Source of the DNA: Phallusia fumigata | Lineage: Eukaryota > Chordata > Ascidiacea > Phlebobranchia > Ascidiidae | Direction: 5' to 3' | NCBI GenBank assembly: GCA_008931825.1 | Contig: QXVZ01014558.1 | Span: forward strand, 1-60,792 | DNA length: 60,792 nucleotides | Shown here: piece by piece, positions 50,301-60,792 of the stretch | How positions within the stretch are numbered: position 1 is the first letter of the stretch | Layout of the letters: each line of letters starts with the position of its first letter | Made by a program: the position numbers and the translations under genes | Notes under the pieces: model-generated | The model's input: the letters and a program-made list of their open reading frames with translations, nothing else | Told to the model about the DNA's origin: nothing | Databases searched by the model: none

Positions 50301-53300
50301 CTTTTTTATCAATTAAATTACAGTGCGCCAGGTTTGCGAGGGTTATTTCAAATCATAGTGGGCCAAAGTGGTTCAGAGGATTTTTAAGCGCATGCAAATA
50401 ATTCAAAGTTTTAAGTTTAATTAAATAAGGTGATATGGCCTTAGAACTTATTTATTTGTACTAAAATATTATTCTATTCCAAAAATATTTGCGAATGCCA
50501 CGGACAAGTTGACCAAAAAATAAATATGATAAAAACATATTCATACAGATTTGGCCTGTCAGAAAACCCAAAATGATCTCGTATCACAAGCATATGATGT
50601 TAGGATTTTGCAAAGTGGCAAATCAAAATTTCGAAGAGACAAACCTTAAACGACTGGAAAGATAAGCCAACTTGGAATCCTTCATCTACGTTCACTATCC
50701 AAACACACTCTTTATCAGGTCGATAATCGTCTGGATAATTTGGACTTTGTATTTGTCCTGAGTTTCTGAAGATATCGCCACCGCAAACTGCTTCATACTG
50801 CAACAAATTGGCTCGAAATTACATTAAATTTCCATTTCATAAACTTCCAGCAAAGTGGTAATTCTATGCGAAGACACAATATTTGTAAACAAAAGTTTGG
50901 TGGCCAAAATGGCATCAAGGTTTGTCTCCGGTTTTGGATACAAGGGTTTGTAAGGTAGCTTGCTTAAAGATTGAAGTATTCTTGCTAAACTAATTTTAAA
51001 AGATGTGTGGATTGGAAACAACGAAATCGATAAAGTGGTTTCTGCTGGAACGGGTGGCAGCTATTAATATTTAATCTAATCCCTTTACCGTCATTCGGAA
51101 ACCGCTTCCTTGATAATTGCTCGAGCTACTAAACTTCATCCATATTCTGCTGTCACTTGATATAATCTGACTGGGGATTTCGTTGCCACAGTATCGACCT
51201 ACAACGTGATAATATTTGGTGATATGGTTCCTAATCGAACGATAAGCATTAGGAAATCAGCTGAAATAAAAAAGAAAACAATGAAACTGCTACGTTATCT
51301 TAAAGTTATTGCGTGATATTTGTGGCCCGGCTTGCTTTCAGTGCAAGTTATATGCACATAAGTACGCCATTGTCGTTTATCAGTATGGTTGCTTTAAAAA
51401 AAGCATTTGCACTTAAATATCAATCACTTTTCAATTCTTCGAGGCATGTCAACGTGCATGGAAAAACACCACTTACCTATGAGGTTAGATTGTTCCCAAT
51501 GTCCATCTCGAATTTCCAAGTAATCATACCAGCAACCACGACTGTAAACAAAACCGTGATATATATTTTATCATGGTTAGGTCAAAATGCAAATAGTCAG
51601 ATTGTACATGCTCATAAAAATATCTTGTTTATGTTTTCNAAAAAAAGCATTTGCACTTAAATATCAATCAGTTTTCAATTCTTCGAGGCATTTCTACGTG
51701 CATGGAAAAACACCACTTACCTATGAGGTTGGATTGTTCCCAATGTCCATCTCGAATTTCCAAGTAATCATACCAGCAACCACGACTGTAAACAAAACCG
51801 TGTAATGTATTTTACCATGGTTAGGTCAAAATGCAAATAGTCAAATTGTACTTGCTCATAAAAATATCTTATTTATGTTTTAACGAGACTTACCTGCTGT
51901 AAATATCCATATGGGTAAAATCGATGACAATCTTCTCACCAGGTGTTACACTTATTCTCCACTCACAGTTTGAATAGGAAGGATATGCCAGAGGGTAATT
52001 GGGTGACGACACATTTCCAGTAGTATTTTGAAGTGTGCAGCCGCAAGCTAAAATGCATTACTCTGTCAACAAGTTTTCTTCAAACTTTAAATTTTCTTGC
52101 CAGTTGGTTGGATATTTTTTAAAAAACGTTGGAAATACGTCATTTAAAAAAGCAAACTACGTCAACAACCAGTATGACGTAGAACTATTTTGCCACTTAC
52201 ATGGACAACTGTAAAGCTTCTTTGCTTGCGACACGTCGCCATCGCTTAATCGTAACCGTTGACCAATGCTCGGGCGAACCCCAGTGCTTTGGTCCACCAT
52301 TGGTCTTATTGTGTCCAAAAACATACCTGCAATAAAAAACCTTTATTATTGCTGTTGCTACCAATCATAATAATTTATGCCGAAAAACGACATTTTTATT
52401 AACCTATGGAGTGGTCCGGTTATGGCAATAAAGCAAAAAATATATCTGCACACAAGAGAAAAAGGGAAATCTAATAAGAACTATCCAGGTGCCCACAGCT
52501 GATGAACAGGAGCCACTTTAATAGAGACAAATCGCTACGCGAAATGGTCAAGGCGCGCGTATAAATTATTGACGTTCAACCGCTTAGTAGAGCAAATGCA
52601 CTGGCAAAGCTGAGTCGACCTAATGGAAATCGACGTGTTGTGAGGGCGGAGTTAGATCCCAACTTTGGCCCCGCGCTGGTGGATCGAGTTTTGTTGCAAA
52701 CAAATTATGCAGCCAACATTTGGGGTCATACATTATAAATGAACGCGTATATTTCCGAACATTAAACGGCCGTTGGTGTTCAGCCAAACCACAAAAAAAT
52801 AAAAATGTACATCAATATGCACAGGCTTGTTATTTAAATTTGCCGAAAAGTGGTCGTACTTATTGAGTCCAAAACCAGCACTTTTGTTTTAATAGAATTG
52901 TTGCACGTCTCGACAAGTCTACAGAATGATAGGAATTGAGTATGTTTGTTTTTTAACAGGCTGTCTTGTGCTGTTTTTACACCACGTTTAATCAGGATGA
53001 ATCAAAAATCAAAAAGTTAATGATGACATTACACAAAAATATTTTATTGTATTTCTATGATATTTCATTTCATACAAGCAAAAAATTGATACGCTTTTAT
53101 CGACTTGAAGTTATACCTTTACTAAACGTATTTCGGGCGTAGTGCATGATGCTATAATAGTCGTATTTTTCGCCCAGCGAATTGATTTCACTCGGATTCA
53201 TCTGCTCGAAGTTGTATTCCTGACCTGAAGTAAAAGAATAAATGTTAACTTAACAAGTCCTCATTTACCGTCAATCAAAAATTCGAAAGGTAAAACGCAG

Positions 53301-56300
53301 CATTTAGTTTTTCGGTTCAGTTCACCTTTTTGAATATTCTTGTATATGATTTCGATGTGCCTGTCCCGATCAGGACGAGTATGCTCATGCCAAAAGCCGA
53401 TCACGTGGCCCAATTCATGCACGACGATACCAAATTTATCGCAATTTTTTCCGATTGAGATTGCCTGCGGGCCACCTCCCCTTCTTCCAACGTATGAACA
53501 GCAGCTGGACAAAGATTTTTAGATATCAGTGACGTCTAAATTGCATGTTATAATGCCTTCACAAATAAAATAGTACGTTTCCTAAGATATTTGAGCCTTG
53601 CAGTTTATCGTGGCGTGGCTAATGTTCCGGTATTTACATGCTGGTATGTGCGGTCAAGTGTTCAAAATCAGCGAATTTGTCTACATTTCGAAAATATCAC
53701 GACGTTTAAAAATAGAAGCATTGTAGCAAATGGAAGGCTAATAGACGAATGCTTATGGCTACCTAGTAAACACCAATAATTGTTGTAAATTTACTTAACA
53801 AACAACGGAGCACTTTCAAACAGTTTCAAATGTTCCCATTTTGAGGCGTATACCCTCTACCGGTCTACACCAACTTCACTGAACATAACCTAAGACTTAT
53901 ATCCAAAAATCTCATTTAATGCGTTCGCTGAGGCAGATTATTTGTGGCATGCAGTTGAAGTCTGTGAAAATTCGAGGGAAGCGACTCCTTATTGTTTGCA
54001 GTAAACTTACCCACACGGGCGGTAGGTAAACTTTATGTAAGAAACTTCGTCCGTCCTTTCAATGAAGGTGATGCACGTGCTGCTCTCCCAATGTCGCATC
54101 GCTTGTTTAAACATAGCACGTTGTGAACCTGAGAATCGAAAGAAACGCCTGTAAATCAAATGTTAGCGCCCTTTACCTCAAGTTATCCGTAACTATACAT
54201 TATAATCCTGTCAAAAGGCGCTTAATAAACAGCAGGCCAGACTTTTTGTCTGAGAACATTGTATTGCTAGGATGTACGTAATCGAGTTGGTAGTTTGTAT
54301 CTAAAAGTTATTGTGGTAAACTTCAATGGTCAAAAAAAGCTAAAAACGTTAGGCAAATTTTCAGCACTTTAATTGCTGCAAAGAAATGTAAAAAAATATC
54401 TTGAAAAAACTCGTGCATTTATGAAAAAAACGTATATCCTAACAACACACTGTAAGGTTCCTAATAGTTCGTAAGTGAATTGTGGTCAAATATTTGCGGC
54501 CTGTTTCTTACTTTACAAACCGTAGTTTCCAAATTTTAGCAGACACAGCTAATCACTGGTGACAACAGCGCAGCATTTCTTATCATGACAGATCGGTTTA
54601 TCAGCTGAATAACAGTCGACAAGCAAACAAATGAAACACGTCCAGGCGACGGCGACACCAAATCACCTTCAGTTTGTTGTGAATTGGCTTTGTGTGAAGG
54701 ATCCAACTCTACAAGGCGGTCGCTTGTTTCCTGCCTTTTATTGGTACTTTTTACTCCACACAGGCCCCGTGTCAACATTTACCTGTCGACATACGAAAAC
54801 TAACGACTGTGACAAATCCCCACAATGACCCATTGCCCCTGTGCGGAACCCAGAAAGAAGCGCAAACATTCCTGGAGGGTTTGTGTGCTGCAGTTATGAC
54901 GCTGTTTAAGGCAAACAACAGGGGGAGTTTCGATGTTATAAATCATGGTATGGTTTGCGTCAGGAAAGGTGACGAAAAACAAGTGTTATGTTTGAATAAT
55001 ACTTGAGGCATCAAAAGTAAAAAATGCAGTTGCACTTAAGGGTGTCAACCGCCAACCATTGTTGCATGAATGAGTTTGTATACCCTTATGTTTGAGAAAT
55101 CAGCTTTACAGATTTTCGGAAAAGTAATACGCACATACATTTCTGTAATAACAAAACAAATTTTGATGACAAAATTAATTCTTTGCCTGTAGTCCCTTGA
55201 TCCGAGGTAACAAACCCAGGCATGTTGTTGACAGCCTTATTATTTAAGATTACGTAAATGCCGATTCATCAAAATATTTCGTGTTTCGGCATTTTCGTGG
55301 ATATCCTTTTTTGTAACATTTTTTTGTCATCCATATTTGTTGCGTGTCGATGCAAAAAAACGAAAAACGAAACGAGTTACATAAAATGCAAATCTTTGCT
55401 TCGCTGACAGACAGCTTTCCGCCTCAAAAACCTTAACTTATTTAAATTGCTGAACCAATTCGTCGAAGTTGCCTAAGTTTAGATGGCTGGTATTCACAGG
55501 GCCTAGTGGATTACTGGATCAGTGTAAATTACCTGCCCTCGACGGCAGATCAAACCTAGACCGGCTTAGCCAAAGTCGGCCTGTCTTGACAGTCAAGGTG
55601 AAATATATGGGAACCTATGATCGCAAAAACAAACAGAGACTTCTCTTACAGCGACTATCAAAGCCAATTATTACGTCACAATCGGTTAGTTCAGTACTTG
55701 AATAAGACATATCCATCAAGCGAAACAACTTTACACGCGCAGCACCGTCATGGCAGGGCGGCTAATGATTTTGTGTGGCGATTTGGAGATCATGTTACAC
55801 CGTGGTCAACTTGAAACAGATCGATATCTTGTCACATCTTTGATGACCAGACTACTTTGACGAACTACTGTGAAATTCTGTCAGCACCAAATCAGCAGAC
55901 AGATTTTTGGCATTTACTACGGCGTGTTTGTACACTTTGGGTAAAAATTGGTCCCAGCATTGAACGTAACGTTAAAATGTTTCTCAGAATTGCAACTTGC
56001 CGCCTTCCACGCAATTTCGAGTGCTTTGGTGGCAGTAGATCAAATACAGCAGGTGGGCGGATACATTACAGTCTTTGAAATTTAGTTGCCGTGTCGCGCA
56101 ATATTATACACCCACTTCCGCCACGCGACCATTTAACAGACATATTTTCCTGGCAAGGAAACAAACGTTTGTTACCGAAACGCACATCAAAAGACATTTT
56201 TTCGGCATTGATAAAGCGCCACAGAACCCGTGACGGTAGCAACGCGGCGTGGCGAGATGTTACGTGGCAACAGGAACTTGACAGCAATAATTTTGATTTG

Positions 56301-58913
56301 CGGGGCACAGGCGGTAAGATGTTTGTTCGGTGAAAGAAGGCTTCTTGTGTCTTCCAACATTTAGCATAAATACCAAACCAAAAGTGTTTCGCTGCGAGTC
56401 GGTTGTCTGGAGCACAAATCAAAATGTGACAGACAATAGACAACTGCGGAGCGTTGTCGCCATTCGTCAATGATAACAGCGTGTGTCGGTGAAGTGATTT
56501 ACTGCAATATTTCGTGCCCGTGTCTAAGGTTTTTCTAGTTTGTTAAAGTTACTTTAAAGAAGCAAAACTGAGGTACATTTTGTGTTCTACAATACTAAAC
56601 GAACATTTTTGAGGTTTATTACTACACATAAATTTGTCGTGACATATCTGACGTATCTATATTGAAAAATTACCCTCCAGTTTTGGAAAACTGCATAAAT
56701 GTACATACAAAATGAACCAATTTAAATGCTGTCAGGTGCAGTTTCCTGTTCAATGTATTCATCGCATAGCGGTGTACATGCATGTTCAATCGCACTTGTT
56801 TATGAATACATCATTGACGTAGAAACACGGTGATTTTTCATTAACGTCACTTGGTTAAATCAGTATGCTTTGTTTTGTATGGTATCCCATTTTCCAGCAC
56901 AGACTACTGCTGTTAAACCATTCGCTGTTTCGCCAACAGTGAAAACAATACACCCGGGATTACCTTGGCCCAAAACAAATGCAGTTTGATGTTTTAATGT
57001 CACCAAGAGGGCCTGGCTTGTTCAGAGCTTATTTCTTATTTCCTGAGCAACAACAACTGCAATTGAAGCCGGTTTTGGCAGCCAAATTGTCACCAAAGCC
57101 TGTTTAGTTGACCGCGAACAAAAGAGGAAATGACAAAGTCCAACAATTAATTCCTAACCGCAGAGTTATTGGATTCCGCACTAAAACCGCAACAGGTAAC
57201 TCGGGTCGTAGCTGACATCAAACCGGTATTTCGGGAGGCACAACCACTATATCAAGGACCATGTTACGAATATTAGGCTCAATTTGGAACGAAAACCCAA
57301 TTAATGCGAAGGTTGTTTGTAAGCCAACTTTGTTTTGCCAAGAATTCAACATACTTCTATTGTCAATGATTGAAACCGCATTGCAAGAAAACAGCTATTG
57401 GGGAACGATAAACAATATTAAGTTATATTTATAATTCATTGCAACTTTGAAGGACCCAAATTGTTTTCACGTTTTGCCAAACACCCATTTGCTTGTTTTA
57501 AAACTTGGATGGTGTATGAAACAGGCTTTTGGTAAAAATAGCATCATGGCCTAAACGATGGGCAATTACAAATAGGAATGAATGGTTTTTATTCATCAAT
57601 GAGGAAGATTATAATCAGTGAAGGTAACATCACATTACTGAATTTACTTTAAGGGCACTGTTGAGCATTCTACTTGTGTTGTAAAAAACTTCTGAGCAGA
57701 CTAACTGCACCCCAGGGACAACATACAGTAGTGTATATATGACGTCATAATTTAACCTCTCTTTCAATCGACTTAAAGCAAAAAAGCAAGTCTTCATGAT
57801 CACAAGTTCAAAGTTAATTAGTCGAACTTGTATTTTAAAATATTGTCCAAGAAAAAGGCAACTGGAGAAAGTTTGTTGTCAAATAGAGCAATGAAAAAGA
57901 CCAATCCCATTTTAGAGTGCATTTGTCCCAAAGATATGGTTAAATAATATTACATACCTGTAAAGTTTGCACTGATGTAGTATGGGATGACGCCTTTTGG
58001 CCAGATACGTTCGGGTCGGGCAGTTGCTGCTCTTCGCATTCTCTTGTGTACATCTTCTACACGTTGATTTCTCGTACGATATCTCATTTTTTTCCCTTTT
58101 CGCCTTTTACGTTTGTCTGAACACAACAAATCAACTGAAACCTACTTGTATGGCAAGGTTTAAACAAACTTGAGCATTTTGGGTTTTTGCAACTAATAAT
58201 AACTGCTGCCCGATCAAAAGGTGATCAAGTTTTTTGAATTTTGTATGAAACAGTTTTACCTATAAAATGTGCATCACAACTTATACTTTACAATATAAAG
58301 TCACAGATTGTAAAATAGTATCCTGACGTAATACTGCACTTACTTCTCTTTCGTTTTCTCCTCTTTCTTTTGTTCCTTCTGTTTTTTTGAATTCGCTCTT
58401 CTCTTGACATTTTCCGTCGCGATTCTCGGTCAATCCCATCAGAGATCTGTCGAAGATTCGGCATCCCGATTTCAAGAAGGTCTGCGTCACTTCTGGTTGT
58501 TGTTCCATCCGCCGATTCCTAACAAACAAAGATCGGTTCGTGATACAAAGGTCTAAATTTGTGAAACGCAAAGTGTTCGAAACGATGGGCCTCATAAAGA
58601 CACAAATTCTGACAGAAAAGGTGGAAACAAATAAAACGTCAACTTACCACATTGACACTTCCATTTACACTAGCTCTTCTGTTATCCGAATAAGGATCAC
58701 GAAGCAAGGCAGGAGGAAGATCAACATTGGAATCTATCTGTGACGCGCGATTGCGATTCCCTCTCCTTGAACCCCTGCGCCTTTGAGGGGGCACAGATGT
58801 TGGTGCGGGGTCCTCGGACAAATGACCGACACTGGATATAAAGTCGTCAGCGGTTTCACCGAAGATGTCTTCCACGTCTTCCTCATCAAGTGCGATGTCC
58901 CCGAGAAACATTT
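47071..58913 (-). CDS. BMP1: Tolloid/BMP1-family astacin metalloprotease (partial, 19 exons)
   Basis: This is a secreted zinc protease of the tolloid/BMP1 family. Family members cleave procollagens, lysyl-oxidase precursors and the BMP antagonist chordin, and so shape the matrix and dorsoventral BMP gradients. Nineteen exons with matching gt/ag borders and phase give about 998 residues: prodomain (1-175), astacin (176 to about 340), CUB1, CUB2, EGF1, CUB3, EGF2, CUB4 and most of CUB5. That is the canonical tolloid order. The furin-like cut is [14 protein letters not shown] (175/176). The zinc site is [13 protein letters not shown] (268-280) and the Met-turn is SIMHY (323-327), so the enzyme should be active. 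The signal peptide exon and the last third of CUB5 are not found. Whether the orthologue is BMP1, TLL1 or TLL2 cannot be said: invertebrate chordates are expected to have one pre-duplication gene. Confidence 0.95.
47492..47705 (-). CDS. BMP1: Tolloid exon t18: rest of CUB4
   Basis: 71 codons plus one nt, from gtag to a gtcaat donor. [20 protein letters not shown], then FDGENG, GRYCG, then [18 protein letters not shown]: a textbook second half of a CUB domain with its YDHLEVFDG motif and the SD...GF end. Confidence 0.93.
48081..48208 (-). CDS. BMP1: Tolloid exon t17: start of CUB4
   Basis: 128 nt: two nt complete an Ala codon, then 42 codons, phase 0 end. [20 protein letters not shown], then CTWHIST..GHRVKL. 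The SPNYP motif and C-W-I spacing are typical of a CUB N-terminal half. Confidence 0.93.
48477..48626 (-). CDS. BMP1: Tolloid exon t16: end of CUB3 and EGF2
   Basis: 150 nt. GFRIRFTSD ends CUB3. [20 protein letters not shown] then [15 protein letters not shown] is a calcium-binding EGF-like domain with six cysteines, including the N-G-C and C-N-GS-C-C pattern. This EGF lies between CUB3 and CUB4 as in all tolloids. Confidence 0.94.
48717..48873 (-). CDS. BMP1: Tolloid exon t15: rest of CUB3
   Basis: 52 codons plus one nt. [24 protein letters not shown], then [15 protein letters not shown]: the CUB motifs YDYVEVR-G and FSSD. Acceptor attttag, donor gtaata. Confidence 0.94.
49211..49382 (-). 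CDS. BMP1: Tolloid exon t14: start of CUB3
   Basis: One nt completing an Arg codon, then 57 codons to gtaaga in phase 0. [20 protein letters not shown] then WPQDYP and [17 protein letters not shown]. This fits CUB3, which directly follows EGF1. Confidence 0.94.
49586..49742 (-). CDS. BMP1: Tolloid exon t13: end of CUB2 and EGF1
   Basis: 157 nt. [15 protein letters not shown] closes CUB2. [20 protein letters not shown] then [18 protein letters not shown] is the first EGF-like domain with six cysteines. Boundaries and phases match t12 and t14. Confidence 0.94.
50111..50264 (-). CDS. BMP1: Tolloid exon t12: rest of CUB2
   Basis: 51 codons plus one nt. [20 protein letters not shown], then [16 protein letters not shown] and [10 protein letters not shown]. 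The CUB motifs ([18 protein letters not shown]) are all present. Confidence 0.94.
50645..50797 (-). CDS. BMP1: Tolloid exon t11: start of CUB2
   Basis: 51 codons, phase 0 to 0, acceptor ttgcag, donor gtttgt. [20 protein letters not shown], then [15 protein letters not shown], a typical CUB first half with SPNYP and C-W. Confidence 0.94.
51089..51198 (-). CDS. BMP1: Tolloid exon t10: end of CUB1
   Basis: 110 nt: two nt complete a Gly codon, then 36 codons. [19 protein letters not shown], then [16 protein letters not shown]. It closes CUB1 with its YCG and GFRM motifs and ends phase 0 at gtaaag. Confidence 0.94.
51477..51541 (-). CDS. Second (allelic) copy of tolloid exon t9
   Basis: A complete 65-nt copy with identical borders. 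One difference from 51721-51785, a synonymous Ser codon (TCT/TCC). If spliced in tandem with the other copy it would shift the frame (65 nt), which supports the artefact reading. Confidence 0.8.
51721..51785 (-). CDS. BMP1: Tolloid exon t9: middle of CUB1
   Basis: 65 nt: one nt completes a Ser codon, 21 codons, one nt left at gtaagt. [19 protein letters not shown] corresponds to the LCWYDYVEVRDGFW block of human BMP1 CUB1. One of two copies in the window. Confidence 0.93.
51894..52047 (-). CDS. BMP1: Tolloid exon t8: start of CUB1
   Basis: 154 nt, phase 1 to 2. [19 protein letters not shown], then [17 protein letters not shown]. It matches BMP1 CUB1 ([34 protein letters not shown]) very closely. 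Confidence 0.95.
52201..52326 (-). CDS. BMP1: Tolloid exon t7: end of astacin domain
   Basis: 126 nt, phase 1 to 1. [16 protein letters not shown], then [20 protein letters not shown] and CP. The C-terminal astacin motif (IGQR-RLS-GD--QA-KLY-C) is complete and contains the last disulfide cysteine. Confidence 0.95.
53117..53224 (-). CDS. BMP1: Tolloid exon t6: Met-turn
   Basis: 108 nt, phase 1 to 1. [20 protein letters not shown], then [22 protein letters not shown] is the Met-turn beneath the active-site zinc, and its Tyr (327) is the fifth zinc ligand typical of astacins. Confidence 0.96.
53326..53504 (-). CDS. BMP1: Tolloid exon t5: zinc-binding active site
   Basis: 179 nt, phase 2 to 1. 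[20 protein letters not shown] then [20 protein letters not shown] and [12 protein letters not shown]. The three His of [13 protein letters not shown] bind zinc and the Glu is the catalytic base. [13 protein letters not shown] is the tolloid-specific Cys-rich loop. Confidence 0.97.
54011..54128 (-). CDS. BMP1: Tolloid exon t4: astacin N-terminal lobe
   Basis: 118 nt, phase 1 to 2. [19 protein letters not shown], then [20 protein letters not shown]. It aligns with [19 protein letters not shown] of human BMP1 almost without change. Confidence 0.96.
54129..57957. other. Tolloid intron between t3 and t4 (3.8 kb)
   Basis: AT-rich, no supported exon. ORFs on both strands (for example minus 56066-56470) have no recognisable domain. 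The splice phases on both sides agree, so no coding sequence is missing between t3 and t4. Confidence 0.6.
57958..58116 (-). CDS. BMP1: Tolloid exon t3: furin-like site and start of astacin
   Basis: 159 nt, phase 1 to 1. [19 protein letters not shown] ends the prodomain, then [20 protein letters not shown] and [15 protein letters not shown]. The mature end AATARPER matches AATSRPER of BMP1. The site RMRR has the R-x-R-R furin form. The prodomain end is unusually basic. Confidence 0.95.
58344..58518 (-). CDS. BMP1: Tolloid exon t2: prodomain, basic end
   Basis: 58 codons plus one nt at gtaagt. The frame giving [18 protein letters not shown] is set by phase with t1 and t3. It ends in a run of Arg and Lys ([13 protein letters not shown]). 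Other frames of this stretch are open too but do not fit the neighbours. Confidence 0.85.
58648..58913 (-). CDS. BMP1: Tolloid exon t1: prodomain ([11 protein letters not shown])
   Basis: 266 nt: two nt end a codon begun in an upstream exon, then 88 codons to gtaagt. [19 protein letters not shown] matches the conserved prodomain block [16 protein letters not shown] of BMP1, so the Met here is internal and not the start. The rest is polar ([17 protein letters not shown]). A signal-peptide exon must precede it. Confidence 0.9.
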
Positions 58914-60792
58914 CTGACAAATGCACGCACTTGGTAAATAAATGAACTAATTTAAGCTAAAGTGAACACAATTAACCAATCCACCCTCTGTTAATGTTTT
59001 AACTGTTATAGAAAGTGGTTGATGACATGTAGAGATAATACTTTTGCATTGTGATATTGTAAGTACAAGTTGATTTCATTTCAACGTGGTTAAGTAAAAG
59101 TGCAGTTATTGTTGAGTTAAAAGACTGTCCATTTTCCATTTGTAACATAGAGTTAATGTAAAAATGCAAAGTAAACTTTCCCGGTAATAACTCTACAACC
59201 AACAAAATATGGATACCTAAATTTAGTTTTAATGAAAACGGTCGTCTAATTGGACATTATTTTCGGTATATTATGCACAGGTGTTTTGTGCGGCAGTAAA
59301 CATATGTCGCAATCGGATTATTTTCAACGGAGTGGGACATCGCTTTACCGTTAATTATTAATTTACAAAAACACAATCCTGCAACACCTGAGAACCAACA
59401 ACCAACCTATACAGGTGTGGGAGTCAACACAAACGGCTTGTACAACGCATTGACACGCACCGCTGCTCAATCGAAGTAAATTACTTCAAAAAGCAAGACC
59501 CGTAAAATTGGCCATGATAACACTATAAGCAATGTAAGTTATGTGGCTGAGCAGTTGGTTTCGATTTCTTGCAGCAGAAACACGATGGAGGCGGAAACGA
59601 GGTGCGTCGACAAAGTAACTGAATCCGCTGTTAAACCGAGCAAAACACGCACACCTTAGGAGGTTTCCCATTTGGCCCGGAAACGCCCGAACTCGTAAAC
59701 CAAACAAGCGTATGCAACGCCCGATCACTTCGCTATGCACCAAAGATGACTAAATTTGGACCAGGGGTTGCAGTTTGTGGGTGAGGAAATCGAATTGTTT
59801 GTTTTCAAAAGGTCGGGAATAACACCATACTTGAAAACGAATTGACACGTGACAACCCGACGGACGAACACGTGTGTGCTTGAGGGTTTATGCGCGGTAT
59901 TTTGCCCCTTCTGCTGTATTTATACTACAAAGTCAACGTTCGTTTAAAACCTGAAAGTCGGGTTCCATAAAACACTAGTACACTTCAATTTGTTCATCGT
60001 TGGTGACTAATCAACAACCATAAGCCTTTGTAACTACAATTTAAAAAAATAGTAAAAAGCTTTTGTCTATGGTTACTCGTAAACATACCAAATATACGGA
60101 ATCCTATACTTTGGAGAAATTTACCGTTTTGTGAAACAAACCTTATTAAAAAACCAGTTCTGTTAGGGAACCTTTGTTGGCATGGAAGAACTATTCGCCG
60201 CCAAAATAATATAAAAGGGTGCCCCTGTCAAACAGGATTAGAGATTGTTTAAAACGCAATCTAAAGCGAGAAGGGTTTAATAGGTAAACATCTTCAACGT
60301 CAAGCTCAATTGAAAGTGAAGAGAACCTGTTCACTGCGGTTATGATGAACGAACGATGACTAATTCTTTTGTCGTGCATGGCAGCTGGTAGTACTGACAC
60401 AGCTGCTAACCAGTCACGAAGAAATTCCAAGAACAAATGTTGCGAAAATAGACTCAGTAGTCCGAAAACTACATTAAACATTCGGAATGCCTGCTCGGTT
60501 CATACCTCGCAGCGGTGAAAAGCAAAAAGCGGATTGAATTACAATTTCTGTCGTCGCGCTTTTTACGCCACAGAAAGCAAGACGGGCATTCCCGAAGTTA
60601 CAGAAAAGTGCGTGGCTTAGGACCCCGATAAAATGGGGTCGGGTGGGGGTTAATGGCGGTCACGGGTGAAGGCGTCGACAACGCGCGTCTCTTTTTTCGG
60701 CCAGTGACGTGGGGGGATGGAAAAGTGTCGGGTGATGTTACGGGGACGCGTGCAAGGAGGGTAAACATAAAGATGCCAATCAAGACGCCAGG
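58914..60792. other. 5' side of tolloid; first exon not found
   Basis: A signal-peptide exon ending one nt into a codon is expected here or beyond the window. None of the hydrophobic frames (for example minus 60191-60481, or 60598-60783 with GVLIGIFMFTLLA) has a donor of that phase that I can support. The last 200 bp (60600-60792) are GC- and CpG-richer and could be promoter or 5' UTR. Confidence 0.5.

Larger units (their letters stand above)
51396..51880. repeat. Direct duplication across contig join at 51639 (allelic copies)
   Basis: 51396-51638 and 51640 to about 51880 repeat the same exon t9 and flanks, separated by one n. Few substitutions. Read as two allelic contig ends, not two exons. 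Confidence 0.85.

Noticed and set aside
60191-60783. Hydrophobic minus frames as the tolloid signal-peptide exon
   Set aside because: No donor of the required phase, and no similarity to tolloid N-termini.

Overview
This is animal nuclear DNA: AT-rich, with no operons. It carries two intron-rich genes, both on the minus strand, that can be rebuilt exon by exon with consistent gt/ag splice sites and reading phase. The families are clearly metazoan: a TET 5-methylcytosine dioxygenase with a CXXC zinc finger, and a tolloid/BMP1 astacin protease. Seven of the eight single-'n' positions are flanked by near-identical copies of the same locus, which points to an assembly that kept both alleles of a very polymorphic animal side by side. 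A highly heterozygous ascidian such as Ciona savignyi fits best. The species call is inference.

Layout. 1-2482 is the 3' flank of TET, including a 277-bp duplicated patch at a contig join. 2483-28846 (minus) is the TET gene: 19 coding exons, 7209 nt, 2402 residues. Its ATG has an in-frame stop three codons upstream. The CXXC finger is in exon 4. One 2.55-kb exon codes for about 850 disordered residues. The Cys-rich and double-stranded beta-helix (DSBH) dioxygenase core runs from exon 9 to exon 18, and a polyglutamine-rich tail ends the protein. 28847-47070 is about 18 kb of intergenic or unassigned DNA with no gene I can recognise; it holds a weak reverse-transcriptase-like relic near 40.6 kb, two contig-join duplications and one join without duplication. 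47071-58913 (minus) is a tolloid/BMP1 gene: 19 exons seen here, about 998 residues, in the order prodomain, furin-like site, astacin, CUB1, CUB2, EGF1, CUB3, EGF2, CUB4, CUB5. The signal-peptide exon (beyond 58913) and the end of CUB5 (before 47071) were not found. 58914-60792 is its upstream intron or 5' region.

The two genes have unrelated jobs: nuclear oxidation of 5-methylcytosine, and extracellular processing of procollagens and BMP antagonists. They are only neighbours. The best leads are allelic: catalytic exons differ only at synonymous sites between the duplicated copies, whereas a disordered TET exon carries amino-acid changes. Other leads are a CpG-dense, mismatch-free patch in the TET intron after the CXXC finger (possible internal promoter), an upstream ORF overlapping the TET start codon, a hAT-like MITE inside TET, a polybasic tolloid prodomain and the missing tolloid terminal exons. 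I found no CRISPR, bacterial or viral system, and no tRNA or rRNA gene.
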